A DNA stretch of 5,846 bases from REEB509 sp044370335 (GCA_044370335.1 JBILVS010000157.1:1-5846); one strand, 5' to 3'; positions 1 through 5,846 are shown, numbered from the stretch's first letter. A program made the numbers and translations. Notes: a model not told the origin generated them from the letters alone.

Positions 1-2
1 TC

Positions 3-998
3 ATGTTGCAGGACGCGGCCATCAATCCAGACCTGCGTGAGCGCGTCGCGATCGTGCATGGGGCCGGGGAGACCATGCGCGCGATCGTCGACGACATCCT
101 GGACGCAGCCAAAATCGAGAGCGGGGGGCTGACGGTGGCGGCGGAGCCGTTCAACCCCGGTCCGGCGATCGAGGACGTCGCACGCCTATGGCGCATCAAT
201 GCAGAAGCGAAAGGACTGTCGTTTGAGCTCGATCTCAGCGCGTGCCCGCCTCGCTTGGTCGGCGACGAGCAAAGGCTCCGCCAAATCGTCTTCAATCTCT
301 TGTCTAACGCCGTGAAGTTCACCGAGGCCGGTCAGGTTTCTCTGCAGGCGCGACGCGAGGAGGGCTCCTTGCTGATCGACGTGGCCGACACCGGGATGGG
401 GATCCCCGATGACGAACTCGAGGCGATCTTCGCCGCGTTCCATCAAGTCAACAGCACAACGACCAGAACATATTCCGGGACGGGGCTCGGGCTGTCGATT
501 TCCCGTAACCTCTCCCGAGCGCTCGGCGGCGATATCGCCGTTGCGAGCACACTCGGCGCTGGGTCGACATTTACGCTGCGGCTGCCAGTGCCGGCGGACA
601 ACGTGGCGAACCCGGGCGCCGGACCGGCCGGCGCCGATGTCCTCGCCGTCGAACCCAATTTCTTTAATCGCTGTCTCCTTGAGGCCTTCTGCGCCGAAAG
701 CGGGCGCACCTTTCTGGCCGTGGAGGACCTCGAGGCCGCTACTCAGGCCCTCCAGACCCAAAGCGTCGAACTCGCCTACGTGACCGCCAATGCACTCTCC
801 TCCGCCCCTGACGGCGCCATGAGCTCGCTCTTGGCCCTGCGGGAGGCCGCGGGAACAGCCCGGCTCGTCGTATGGATTGAGGATGCGTCAGTCCTGCAGG
901 AACCGCTCGCTCGCCTCTGCGGCGCGGACGCTGTGCTCACCGGTCCCTTCGACGCCGCGGCTGCTCTGGCGAATACGCCTCCCCCACGGGCGGCATGA
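3..998 (+). CDS. Hybrid sensor histidine kinase, C-terminal part (5' end outside window)
   Basis: This is the C-terminal 331 residues of a sensor kinase that would autophosphorylate on a His and pass the phosphate to a receiver. The visible protein starts inside the dimerisation helices (TMRAIVDDILDAAKIESG, about residues 24-41), so the phospho-His motif and any sensor domain lie upstream and the Met at position 3 is not the real start. The HATPase domain is complete: N box around NLLSNAVKF (98-106), G1 box DTGMGIP (129-135), F box (143-146) and G2 box GTGLGLS (159-165). Residues 212-324 look like a CheY-type receiver but are degenerate: the acidic pair is E217-P218, the phospho-Asp position is T261, the usual Thr/Ser is not seen near 290, and the usual Lys is G314. 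The stop is TGA at 996-998. A receiver gene follows on the same strand. The kinase call is secure; the signal is unknown. Confidence 0.93.
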   Translation: MLQDAAINPDLRERVAIVHGAGETMRAIVDDILDAAKIESGGLTVAAEPFNPGPAIEDVARLWRINAEAKGLSFELDLSACPPRLVGDEQRLRQIVFNLLSNAVKFTEAGQVSLQARREEGSLLIDVADTGMGIPDDELEAIFAAFHQVNSTTTRTYSGTGLGLSISRNLSRALGGDIAVASTLGAGSTFTLRLPVPADNVANPGAGPAGADVLAVEPNFFNRCLLEAFCAESGRTFLAVEDLEAATQALQTQSVELAYVTANALSSAPDGAMSSLLALREAAGTARLVVWIEDASVLQEPLARLCGADAVLTGPFDAAAALANTPPPRAA

Positions 999-1008
999 CG
1001 CTGAAACC

Positions 1009-1022
1009 GGACGGTAACGTCC
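1009..1022 (+). other. Small hairpin in the kinase-receiver gap
   Basis: GGACG (1009-1013) and CGTCC (1018-1022) pair perfectly around a GTAA loop, which is a GNRA-type tetraloop in RNA. It sits 10 bases after the kinase stop and 28 bases before the receiver start. No T tract follows, so it is not a convincing intrinsic terminator. It might affect mRNA processing or differential expression of the two genes, but a five-base-pair stem can also arise by chance in GC-rich DNA. Confidence 0.3.
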
Positions 1023-1050
1023 AACGCGTATAGGGGGATGAGAGGGTTCC

Positions 1051-1440
1051 ATGCGGGTGCTTTTTGTCGACGATGATTCAATGAACCGCCGGGTGGTGCG
1101 GGACATGCTCGTGCTTGCCGGCGTCGAGTTGGACGAAGCCGCCGATGGGCCGACCGGGCTCACCATGGTTGATCGCCATGACTATGCGGTGGTGCTCATG
1201 GACCTGCGGATGCCTGGCATGGATGGTCTGGAGGCGATCGAGGCTTTGCGGGCCCGGGGCGACGCCAAATCCAAATTGCCGATCATTGTGCTGACGGCCG
1301 ACACCTCAACCGACATCCGTGATCGTTGCCTTGCCCGTGGCGCTGATGAGTTGCTGATGAAGCCGGTGGCCATGCGGCCGCTCTTCCAAACGATGGCGAC
1401 AATCATTGCCTCGCGGACAAAGCCTCGGCCTGCCGCTTGA
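1051..1440 (+). CDS. Single-domain response regulator (CheY-like receiver)
   Basis: The protein is a 129-residue receiver domain with no output domain, the usual length for a stand-alone CheY/DivK-type receiver. The phosphorylation site is complete: acidic residues D7, D8 and D9 in FVDDDSMNRR, phospho-acceptor D51 in VLMDLRMPGMDG, T82 in PIIVLTAD and K104-P105 in LLMKPV. It should accept phosphate from a histidine kinase and act through protein contacts or as a shuttle to a phosphotransferase; there is no DNA-binding domain. The ATG at 1051 is supported by a purine-rich AGAGGG at 1041-1046. It lies 52 bases after the kinase gene on the same strand, so the two are probably cotranscribed and that kinase is the likely partner. 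Residues 124-129 (KPRPAA) are a short tail. The family is certain; the partner is inferred from position. Confidence 0.95.
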   Translation: MRVLFVDDDSMNRRVVRDMLVLAGVELDEAADGPTGLTMVDRHDYAVVLMDLRMPGMDGLEAIEALRARGDAKSKLPIIVLTADTSTDIRDRCLARGADELLMKPVAMRPLFQTMATIIASRTKPRPAA

Positions 1441-1529
1441 GCCCAATCGGGCGGGACAAAGGTCTCTCAAGCCTCCTTATGGGTCGACAAATGGGCGTCG
1501 ACGCGTTTGGCGGTCAGATCGCTGTGGGC

Positions 1530-1721
1530 TTAATCGAAAGACGGCCAGCCATTTACCAAGTTGCTGCGGAGATCAAAACGGGTCGATCGCAAGGCCGGTG
1601 TGAACCCTTCGTTGGTCACCCAGACTTTCACCTTCTTGCCTCGAAAGGCCCAATAGCGCTCAATGGCTTCCTGCAATCGCTTGGCGCCCGCCTCGGAGCA
1701 GAAATCCTCTTGGGTGTTCAT
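1530..1721 (-). CDS. Small conserved-type protein of unknown function (63 aa)
   Basis: I do not know a function. The 63-residue protein has an amphipathic, charged helix-like N-terminal half (AKRLQEAIERYWAFRG, residues 13-28), a short stretch likely to be beta strand (KKVKVWV, 29-35), then GFTPALRSTRFDLRSNLVNGWP (39-60). The overall pattern, with an R-F-D-x-R-S-x-x-V-N-G ending, resembles small hypothetical proteins I recall from alphaproteobacteria; that resemblance is from memory. The ATG at 1721-1719 has a good ribosome binding site upstream, read as GGAGAGG on the minus strand (1730-1724). No signal peptide or membrane segment is visible. It is convergent with the receiver gene, ending 89 bases from it. 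A longer plus-strand frame covers the same DNA but has no protein-like character, so the minus-strand reading is preferred. Confidence 0.72.
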   Translation of the reverse strand: MNTQEDFCSEAGAKRLQEAIERYWAFRGKKVKVWVTNEGFTPALRSTRFDLRSNLVNGWPSFD

Positions 1722-1949
1722 GGCCTCTCCCTGCTCTGCGCCGGCTCAACCACGCCTTTGCGGGCCATGGTCGTCACCGTTGGTGAGAATAACGGGATCG
1801 GAAAAGGAGAGGCTGCAATCGCGATTTCGTGCGCCAGCTTTCGCTTTTTGCAGTCTCTGCGATCAAATTCGCGCTCACTTTTTCAAGACGGCTTCAATGG
1901 CCGCCTCCAGAGCGGTCAATCCATCGGACTTAAAGGGTGCAGGAGCAGC
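1722..1949 (-). other. Intergenic interval with only very short ORFs
   Basis: These 228 bases lie between the glycoside hydrolase and the 63-residue gene, both on the minus strand. Three short minus-strand frames touch each other. First, 24 sense codons follow the hydrolase stop in the same frame and end with TGA at 1877-1875. Second, a GTG at 1878-1876 overlaps that TGA and opens 34 codons to a stop at 1776-1774. Third, an ATG at 1768-1766 opens 16 codons whose TGA (1720-1718) overlaps the ATG of the 63-residue gene as ATGA. None resembles a family I know and none has a clear ribosome binding site. I see no terminator hairpin with a T tract and no convincing promoter. Confidence 0.35.
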
Positions 1950-4568
1950 TCATTGCTCAGACAGAAGGCATTCTGGAACAAAGGTCACGCGCGCCGCGCC
2001 GGCAAAGGAAGCGGGCCCGGCGCTGACGCGCCAACCTGGAGCCGCGGCGACGTCGATCAGGACTCCGGCGGGTGCGTGCACTTGGGCGATCATGAGCTCG
2101 CTGTCCATTTTCAGGTCGACGCCGATCAGGCCATGTTGGGTCGGAACGACGCCGTTGGCCCATTTCAGGCCTGCAAGGTTCGGCGAAAAGCGCGCTCTTG
2201 CATAACCTGGCGCGCTCGGTCGCACGCCCAGCAGGCGCGTCGTCAATTGCCAAGTCGGCGAGGCTGAGAAGCCGTGACAAAGGCTGGCCGTCGGTTCAAG
2301 GCTTTCCCACAGTGTCGACGAACCCTTGCGGATCATCGGCCCGAGCTTGTCGCTCATCAGTTCGAGCGCGCGCGCAAAAAGGCCATGCTCGGCCAGGGCG
2401 CTGTAGACGAAATGCGCGTAGAACGTGTTGGCCAGGACCACGTCGTGGTCTTCATCGAAATCGACAGCATGGGAGGTGATCGGCGGCCCTGGCGTAAACA
2501 CAAGGCGCTGAGGATCGCTGACATAGCGCAGCGCCCGCGCAAGTCGCGATGAGGAGGCTTTTCCCCAAAGGGCCATCGCGGCGTTGCCATGCTGCGACAC
2601 CCGCCGATCTTGCCGACCGTTGCGGGGATCAACGCCGTCGACAAACACGCCACGCCCTTCATCCCAATGGCGTGCATTGAGGGCGTCGCACACTTCAGAG
2701 GCGCGGCGACGCAAGCGGCGCGCCGGCCCTGCGCAATCGATAGCCTCCGCGAGATCGGCGGCGACGCTGAGCGCGCCAGCATATTGGGCATTGAGCGTCA
2801 AAGCCTCGCCTGTTCGACCGACCGACGCCCAATCCATGAAGTGCCAGTAGGGCAGGTCGGCGACAAGGCCCGCGGGGGAGAGGCGCTGCTCAAACCAGGC
2901 GATTGCGCGCTCAATTGCGGGGAATATCTCGGCAATCACGGCCACATCCCCCGTATAGGCCAGATGATCGCCCGCATTGAGGATCCATTGCAGCGTCCAG
3001 TCAGGGATGAGGATCCCGTCACGCGCGTGGTCGCCGGGCGCGAACATCTGGGTCAGACCGTCTGGCCGCTGGCTTTGCGCGGCGTGGCGCAAAAAGGCCG
3101 CGTTCAACGGCGCGACAGAAGGACCAAACGCGGCGTGGCCAACAAGGTTTTCGACGGTCGCATCGCCAAGCCACTGGCGTTGTTCGCGACTTGGGCAGTC
3201 CACCCAGCTGTCTTGCATGCACAATTGGAGCGTGTATGCGCCCGTCTTCCAAAGTTGCGACAGCAGCGCGTCAGAGCAGGCGAATGCGCCCGCCTGCGCG
3301 ACGGGATAATGCGTAAACGTGACGCCGGGCCGCGCCACAGCCAAACCCGCCTCCGCGTTGCGCACGGTGATCTGCATCCAGCGGACCGCCGACCATTCGA
3401 AGCGCTCGAAGGTCTGCCGCCCGGGCCGTGCGATGTAACGTGCGACGTGGGCGTCATGGCCGAGCAGAGGCTGCGGGGTGATCCGTGCTTCGGGAGCTGG
3501 ACCGGTGTCGTCCCATTCACCCGGTAGCCCTTCGGCGACGGCGATCTCAATGATTTCCCCGCCTTTGGCGTCCAGTGTGACTGTCGGATACCCGGTCAGC
3601 AGGCGGCCGAAGTCCAAAAGAATCGCCAAGTCTTGCCCGGGGGCGGTGTAAACCTCGACGGTGTCGCCCCCGATCAAAGCGGCGACGTCGACCGCGCAGG
3701 GCGCGTCGGTGAACGCTTCGCGATAGCAGCGGCGATGCACAGGCAGGTCTGGACGCGGGGCGAGGCCTTTCACCCAGCGCACCGCAACTGGCGGTTCGAA
3801 CGTCTCCACGAGTTGTGGAATCTCGCGAGGAAGCAGAGTTGGAAACGGCCGCGTCTCCATGCCGCCGAAAAAGGCTTCTGGACCACCGCCGCCGGCATAG
3901 AGGGCCCGGGCAGGTTTCCAGGCGGAATCGTTAAAGGCTGGAGTAAGCCAATCCGGCGCCAGTTCGCGGGCGTCGAGGACTTCGATGAACCCAAGGCTAT
4001 GGTTGATCCGCGCTGTGTCCTGCGCCCAAGCGCGGCTCTCAAGGCAGCGCCATTCCGGTCCGGAGTCGAGCCGAACCGAACCCGCATCGCCCTCAAGCCA
4101 GAATGCGCCATCGCCGAATGTCGGCGCCCACATGCCCTTCACCGTCTCGTACCAGGCTGTGTCGACCCCATAGACATGCACCAGGGCCGCGATGACGTTG
4201 GCGCCCGAAAAGAGCTGAGGCGCCAGGTCGTAGGTATCAAAGCGCTGAAACAGCGGGCTGCACCGCATAGGGCCTCGCCCTACGCGAACGCCATTCACGA
4301 ACAGCTGATAGCGCCCGTCGACCGTGCAGCGAACGATCGCTTGAGCCGGCGCGAGCTCAAGCGTGATCACGCGCCGGAACAGCATCCACCGGTTCGGCGG
4401 CTCCGCTCTGGGCGGGGCGCCGCCCATCTGCGCACGAAACCCCATGGGATCGATCGGCTGATCGGGTGACCAGACAAATGGCGCTCTCGGTTTCATGATG
4501 TCCAAATGCGATGACTGTCGCTCCGGCGACCCTGCCCCACTTTGACAGAGCCTCTCAGGAATGACCAT
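1950..4568 (-). CDS. Family 78-type glycoside hydrolase (alpha-L-rhamnosidase-like)
   Basis: This 872-residue protein should hydrolyse terminal alpha-L-rhamnosides or a related glycoside. An N-terminal sugar-binding beta domain is seen in DGRYQLFVNGVRVGRGP (84-100) followed by YDLAPQLFSGANVIAALVH (113-131), the pattern of the rhamnosidase N-terminal domain. Beta domains run to about 420. An (alpha/alpha)6 catalytic domain covers about 425-775, with DCPSREQRQWLGDA (457-470), aromatic residues around YWHFMDW (574-580), TLWESLEP (752-759) with the probable base E755, and CHGFSASP (764-771). A beta-sandwich tail (GVRPSAPGYARARFSP onward) ends the protein. In characterised GH78 enzymes the general acid is the Glu of DCPxRxER; here that position is Gln463, with Glu462 before it. 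No signal peptide is visible, so it is probably cytoplasmic. The start at 4568 follows GGTGGTGGA; ATG at 4496 (MKPRAPFVW, 848 residues) is an equally good alternative. Exact substrate is unknown. Confidence 0.88.
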   Translation of the reverse strand: MVIPERLCQSGAGSPERQSSHLDIMKPRAPFVWSPDQPIDPMGFRAQMGGAPPRAEPPNRWMLFRRVITLELAPAQAIVRCTVDGRYQLFVNGVRVGRGPMRCSPLFQRFDTYDLAPQLFSGANVIAALVHVYGVDTAWYETVKGMWAPTFGDGAFWLEGDAGSVRLDSGPEWRCLESRAWAQDTARINHSLGFIEVLDARELAPDWLTPAFNDSAWKPARALYAGGGGPEAFFGGMETRPFPTLLPREIPQLVETFEPPVAVRWVKGLAPRPDLPVHRRCYREAFTDAPCAVDVAALIGGDTVEVYTAPGQDLAILLDFGRLLTGYPTVTLDAKGGEIIEIAVAEGLPGEWDDTGPAPEARITPQPLLGHDAHVARYIARPGRQTFERFEWSAVRWMQITVRNAEAGLAVARPGVTFTHYPVAQAGAFACSDALLSQLWKTGAYTLQLCMQDSWVDCPSREQRQWLGDATVENLVGHAAFGPSVAPLNAAFLRHAAQSQRPDGLTQMFAPGDHARDGILIPDWTLQWILNAGDHLAYTGDVAVIAEIFPAIERAIAWFEQRLSPAGLVADLPYWHFMDWASVGRTGEALTLNAQYAGALSVAADLAEAIDCAGPARRLRRRASEVCDALNARHWDEGRGVFVDGVDPRNGRQDRRVSQHGNAAMALWGKASSSRLARALRYVSDPQRLVFTPGPPITSHAVDFDEDHDVVLANTFYAHFVYSALAEHGLFARALELMSDKLGPMIRKGSSTLWESLEPTASLCHGFSASPTWQLTTRLLGVRPSAPGYARARFSPNLAGLKWANGVVPTQHGLIGVDLKMDSELMIAQVHAPAGVLIDVAAAPGWRVSAGPASFAGAARVTFVPECLLSEQ

Positions 4569-4719
4569 TCCACCACCGGTGTTCCCGCCAAGGCTTTTCG
4601 ATGTCGTTTTGATCGAGGATGCATGAGCTTTTTGCGCATGCCGACGCGCTTCTGGTCGACGGGAAACCGGTGATGCGCGTTTAGAACGTTAGCGACGGCG
4701 CAGGTCGGATCAGGCGGGC
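4569..4719. other. Intergenic region upstream of the glycoside hydrolase
   Basis: These 151 bases separate the toxin pseudogene from the hydrolase; the hydrolase promoter would have to lie here or further upstream. I see no clear -35/-10 pair, terminator or operator. On the plus strand a 20-codon frame starts at 4561 (MTIPPPVFPPRLF...) and ends with TGA at 4622-4624. A second, starting at 4620 (MHELFAHADALLVDGKPV...), ends with TAG near 4683. Both look mildly protein-like and could be fragments of a lost gene, but I cannot assign them to a family. Confidence 0.3.
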
Positions 4720-5178
4720 TCAGCCAGGGCCCTTGATGCCAATTGCCGCGCCGTCTTCCGTCGCGAATGTCAAGATGTGCGCGTCTTAAGTGACGAGCGG
4801 GCAGCCGAGCGCGATTGCGGCGGCGATCAGGAGCCTGTCGGCAGGGTCGCGATGCGGCAGTCCTGTCAGCGCCTAGGCGCGGGGTCCCGCGGAGGCTGAA
4901 AGCGCGACCGCTTCGATGCCCGGTCGAGCCGGAAATCGCGCCAATCAGGCGTCCGGGGCCAAGTCAAGCTCGATAAGCCCGCCATCGGCGCGCCGCGCCA
5001 TCTCCCAGGCGGTCATCGCACTGACAAACGATAGGTTTCCAGCCCGCCAACGCTCTTCCGGCATCAAGCATGTGGCGGGACGCAGAGCGAGGTCTCCGGC
5101 ATCGCGCCAGAGGATGATATGCCAGACGATGGTATGCGAAAGGATGATATGAGTGTCGAGGAACAGCCGCGTGCTCAA
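4720..5178 (-). pseudogene. vapC: VapC-type PIN-domain toxin, three in-frame stops
   Basis: VapC toxins are Mg-dependent PIN ribonucleases held in check by VapB. Read through its stops, this frame gives 152 codons, close to the usual VapC length, with no frameshift. The catalytic acids are all present: D8 in RLFLDTH, E59 in SAMTAWEMARR, D111 and D114 in HRDPADRLLIAAA, and D132 in CPLVT-stop-DAHIL. Codon 78 is TGA (4947-4945), codon 102 is TAG (4875-4873) and codon 131 is TAA (4788-4786); the terminal TGA is at 4722-4720. The translated part is therefore only 77 residues, lacking half the active site. The start is a TTG at 5178-5176 overlapping the vapB stop as TTGA, the normal translational coupling of these operons. 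A 15-bp triple repeat inserts extra residues right after the DTH motif. It is probably non-functional; sequencing error is unlikely for three separate stops. Confidence 0.85.
5111..5155 (-). repeat. Threefold 15-bp tandem repeat inside the toxin pseudogene
   Basis: Three units start at 5111, 5126 and 5141 with exact 15-base spacing. The cores are AGGATGATATG, ACGATGGTATG and AGGATGATATG on the plus strand: the outer two are identical over 11 bases and the middle one matches 9 of 11. In the toxin frame they encode HIILS, HTIVW and HIILW (residues 10-14 is the first unit, overlapping the DTH motif by its His; then 15-19 and 20-24). Ordinary VapC proteins have a single DTHxxLW here, so two units (10 residues) look inserted by duplication. 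Confidence 0.8.
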
Positions 5179-5429
5179 GGTTCGCGTTTGGGTCCGGATT
5201 GCGCCTCCGGATCGACATCGAGGCCTGGGGCGGTCAGGTCCACGCCTCGCTTGACCTTAACCGAACCAGGATGAGCGCCGAAGAGTGCGCCATTGCGCGC
5301 GTCAGCCTCCAAGAGCGCCTTCATGCCGAGCGCGACCGCTTCGGTTTTGTCGCCGCCCGTGCGCTTTTCGGCTGCTACTTCGATCAGCGCGATGACATCT
5401 GGGCGGTTGATGGTGACACTATGCGGCAT
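5175..5429 (-). CDS. vapB: VapB-type antitoxin
   Basis: The 84-residue protein is an intact antitoxin of the VapB family, which neutralises a PIN toxin and represses its own operon. The N-terminal part is a DNA-binding fold of the type seen in these antitoxins, with SVTINRPDVIALIEVAAE (4-21) and then GGDKTEAVALGMKALLE (25-41), where D/S-K-T-E-A-V is a family hallmark. The C-terminal tail, including GVDLTAPGLDVDPEA (63-77), would wrap around the toxin. The ATG at 5429-5427 is preferred because GAGG lies five bases upstream and the family motif starts right after it. In-frame ATGs at 5444 and further upstream would add residues (MTEAP...) and cannot be excluded. Its stop overlaps the TTG start of the toxin remnant. 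The reading frame stays open to the window edge, but that upstream part overlaps an integrase remnant and is not thought to be translated as one protein. The toxin is broken, so this is effectively an orphan antitoxin. Confidence 0.82.
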   Translation of the reverse strand: MPHSVTINRPDVIALIEVAAEKRTGGDKTEAVALGMKALLEADARNGALFGAHPGSVKVKRGVDLTAPGLDVDPEAQSGPKREP

Positions 5430-5484
5430 CGGCGCCTCGGTCATTAAGGTCATCATGGTGCGCGGTCCGACGCCGCACGCAACC

Positions 5485-5846
5485 TCAAAGGTCGACCCCC
5501 TCGGCAATGGCCAATGCGTCATCGCCATCAACGCCGCGATAGCGGACGGCGCTTTGAGCTTCACACGGCCAAGCAGCAGTTGAACCGCGGGAAGGATGCC
5601 GGTCTTGCGGTCGATCCGTGCAGCCTTGGTCCAGCGCGCGCGCCACAGGCGGCGGGGTTGAGCCCGATCGAGCGCACCCAGGCCTGAACGATCCGCGCAT
5701 CCTGGCGCGTCGATAGGCGCTCCGACATGGAACGGCGGCAGGCGAGGCGGATCGACCGGGTCCCTGTCGTGGCGAAGAACCCAGCGGCCGCCGTAGCCGG
5801 CTGGGCGATCGGGCGATTGACAGCGCTTGAGGGCGAACGGCAGGGG
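5485..5846 (-). pseudogene. Tyrosine recombinase / integrase C-terminal remnant, two frameshifts
   Basis: Three minus-strand frames in succession reproduce the C-terminal catalytic domain of a phage-type integrase. From 5728 one frame gives ERLSTRQDARIVQAWV and then RSIGLNPAAC. A second gives TKAARIDRKTGILPAVQLLL. A third gives SAVRYRGVDGDDALAIAEG and ends with TGA at 5487-5485. Compared from memory with intact relatives (YGTHSxRRTK, then LRAVQLLLGHxKxE, then TVRYLGI), the first shift fits loss of about seven bases near 5631-5641, removing the catalytic HxxR region. The second fits loss of one base at 5555/5556. The His of the later GH motif is Arg, while the nucleophilic Tyr (VRY) remains. 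Sequence above about 5760 is not recognisable in any frame, so the upstream limit is uncertain. It ends 55 bases before vapB on the same strand and marks this area as a former mobile element. It is certainly not functional. Confidence 0.78.

Noticed and set aside
186..761. 191-residue minus-strand frame
   Set aside because: Antisense to the kinase ATPase domain, which has all four nucleotide-binding boxes.
1441..1452. GCCC-AATC-GGGC hairpin after the receiver stop as a terminator
   Set aside because: Only four base pairs and no T tract follows.
1437..2267. 276-residue plus-strand frame overlapping the receiver stop
   Set aside because: It begins with a non-ATG start, crosses the 63-residue gene and the end of the hydrolase in antisense, and its sequence shows no domain or motif.
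2589..3527. 312-residue plus-strand frame
   Set aside because: Entirely antisense to the catalytic domain of the glycoside hydrolase, whose motifs are unmistakable; long antisense frames are expected in GC-rich DNA.
3633..4469. 278-residue plus-strand frame
   Set aside because: Antisense to the N-terminal domains of the hydrolase; no recognisable protein features.
5430..5564. N-terminal extension of the antitoxin frame to an ATG at 5564
   Set aside because: The added residues overlap the integrase remnant and look nothing like an antitoxin; the ATG at 5429 has a ribosome binding site and starts right at the family motif.
5727..5846. Plus-strand frame MERRQARRIDRVPVVAKNPA, open to the window edge
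   Set aside because: It lies opposite the integrase remnant, has no good ribosome binding site and matches no family I recognise; the part outside the window would be needed to judge it.
1..5846. CRISPR array, tRNA, rRNA or insertion sequence ends
   Set aside because: No spaced identical repeats, cloverleaf-like sequence, rRNA-like stretch or transposase-flanking inverted repeats were seen.

Overview
The window looks like a GC-rich alphaproteobacterial chromosome segment. This is an inference from base composition, the style of the hybrid histidine kinase plus receiver pair, the type of VapBC module and the type of integrase remnant. A member of the Caulobacterales or Rhizobiales would fit, but no taxonomic marker gene is present.

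Left part (1-1440, + strand): the 3' end of a hybrid sensor histidine kinase, cut by the window edge. It has a complete ATPase domain and a C-terminal receiver-like domain that has lost every residue of the phosphorylation site. After 52 bases comes a stand-alone 129-residue receiver protein with all phosphorylation residues intact. The pair reads as one signalling unit in which the separate receiver could do the job the fused one no longer can.

Middle (1441-4568, - strand): a 63-residue protein of unknown function, a roughly 230-base interval with only very short ORFs, and an 872-residue family 78-type glycoside hydrolase (alpha-L-rhamnosidase-like). The hydrolase has no signal peptide, so it is probably cytoplasmic. 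No sugar transporter or regulator lies beside it in this window.

Right part (4569-5846, - strand): a decayed accessory island. In the direction of transcription it holds a tyrosine recombinase remnant with two frameshifts, an intact VapB-type antitoxin, and a VapC-type PIN toxin pseudogene. The toxin frame carries three in-frame stop codons and an unusual threefold 15-bp tandem repeat right after the first catalytic Asp. The antitoxin stop and toxin start still overlap by four bases (TTGA), so the original operon layout is visible. I did not find a clearly new system. The most informative observations are the dead receiver paired with a live one, the toxin that lost its frame while keeping its catalytic residues, and an altered catalytic motif in the glycoside hydrolase.
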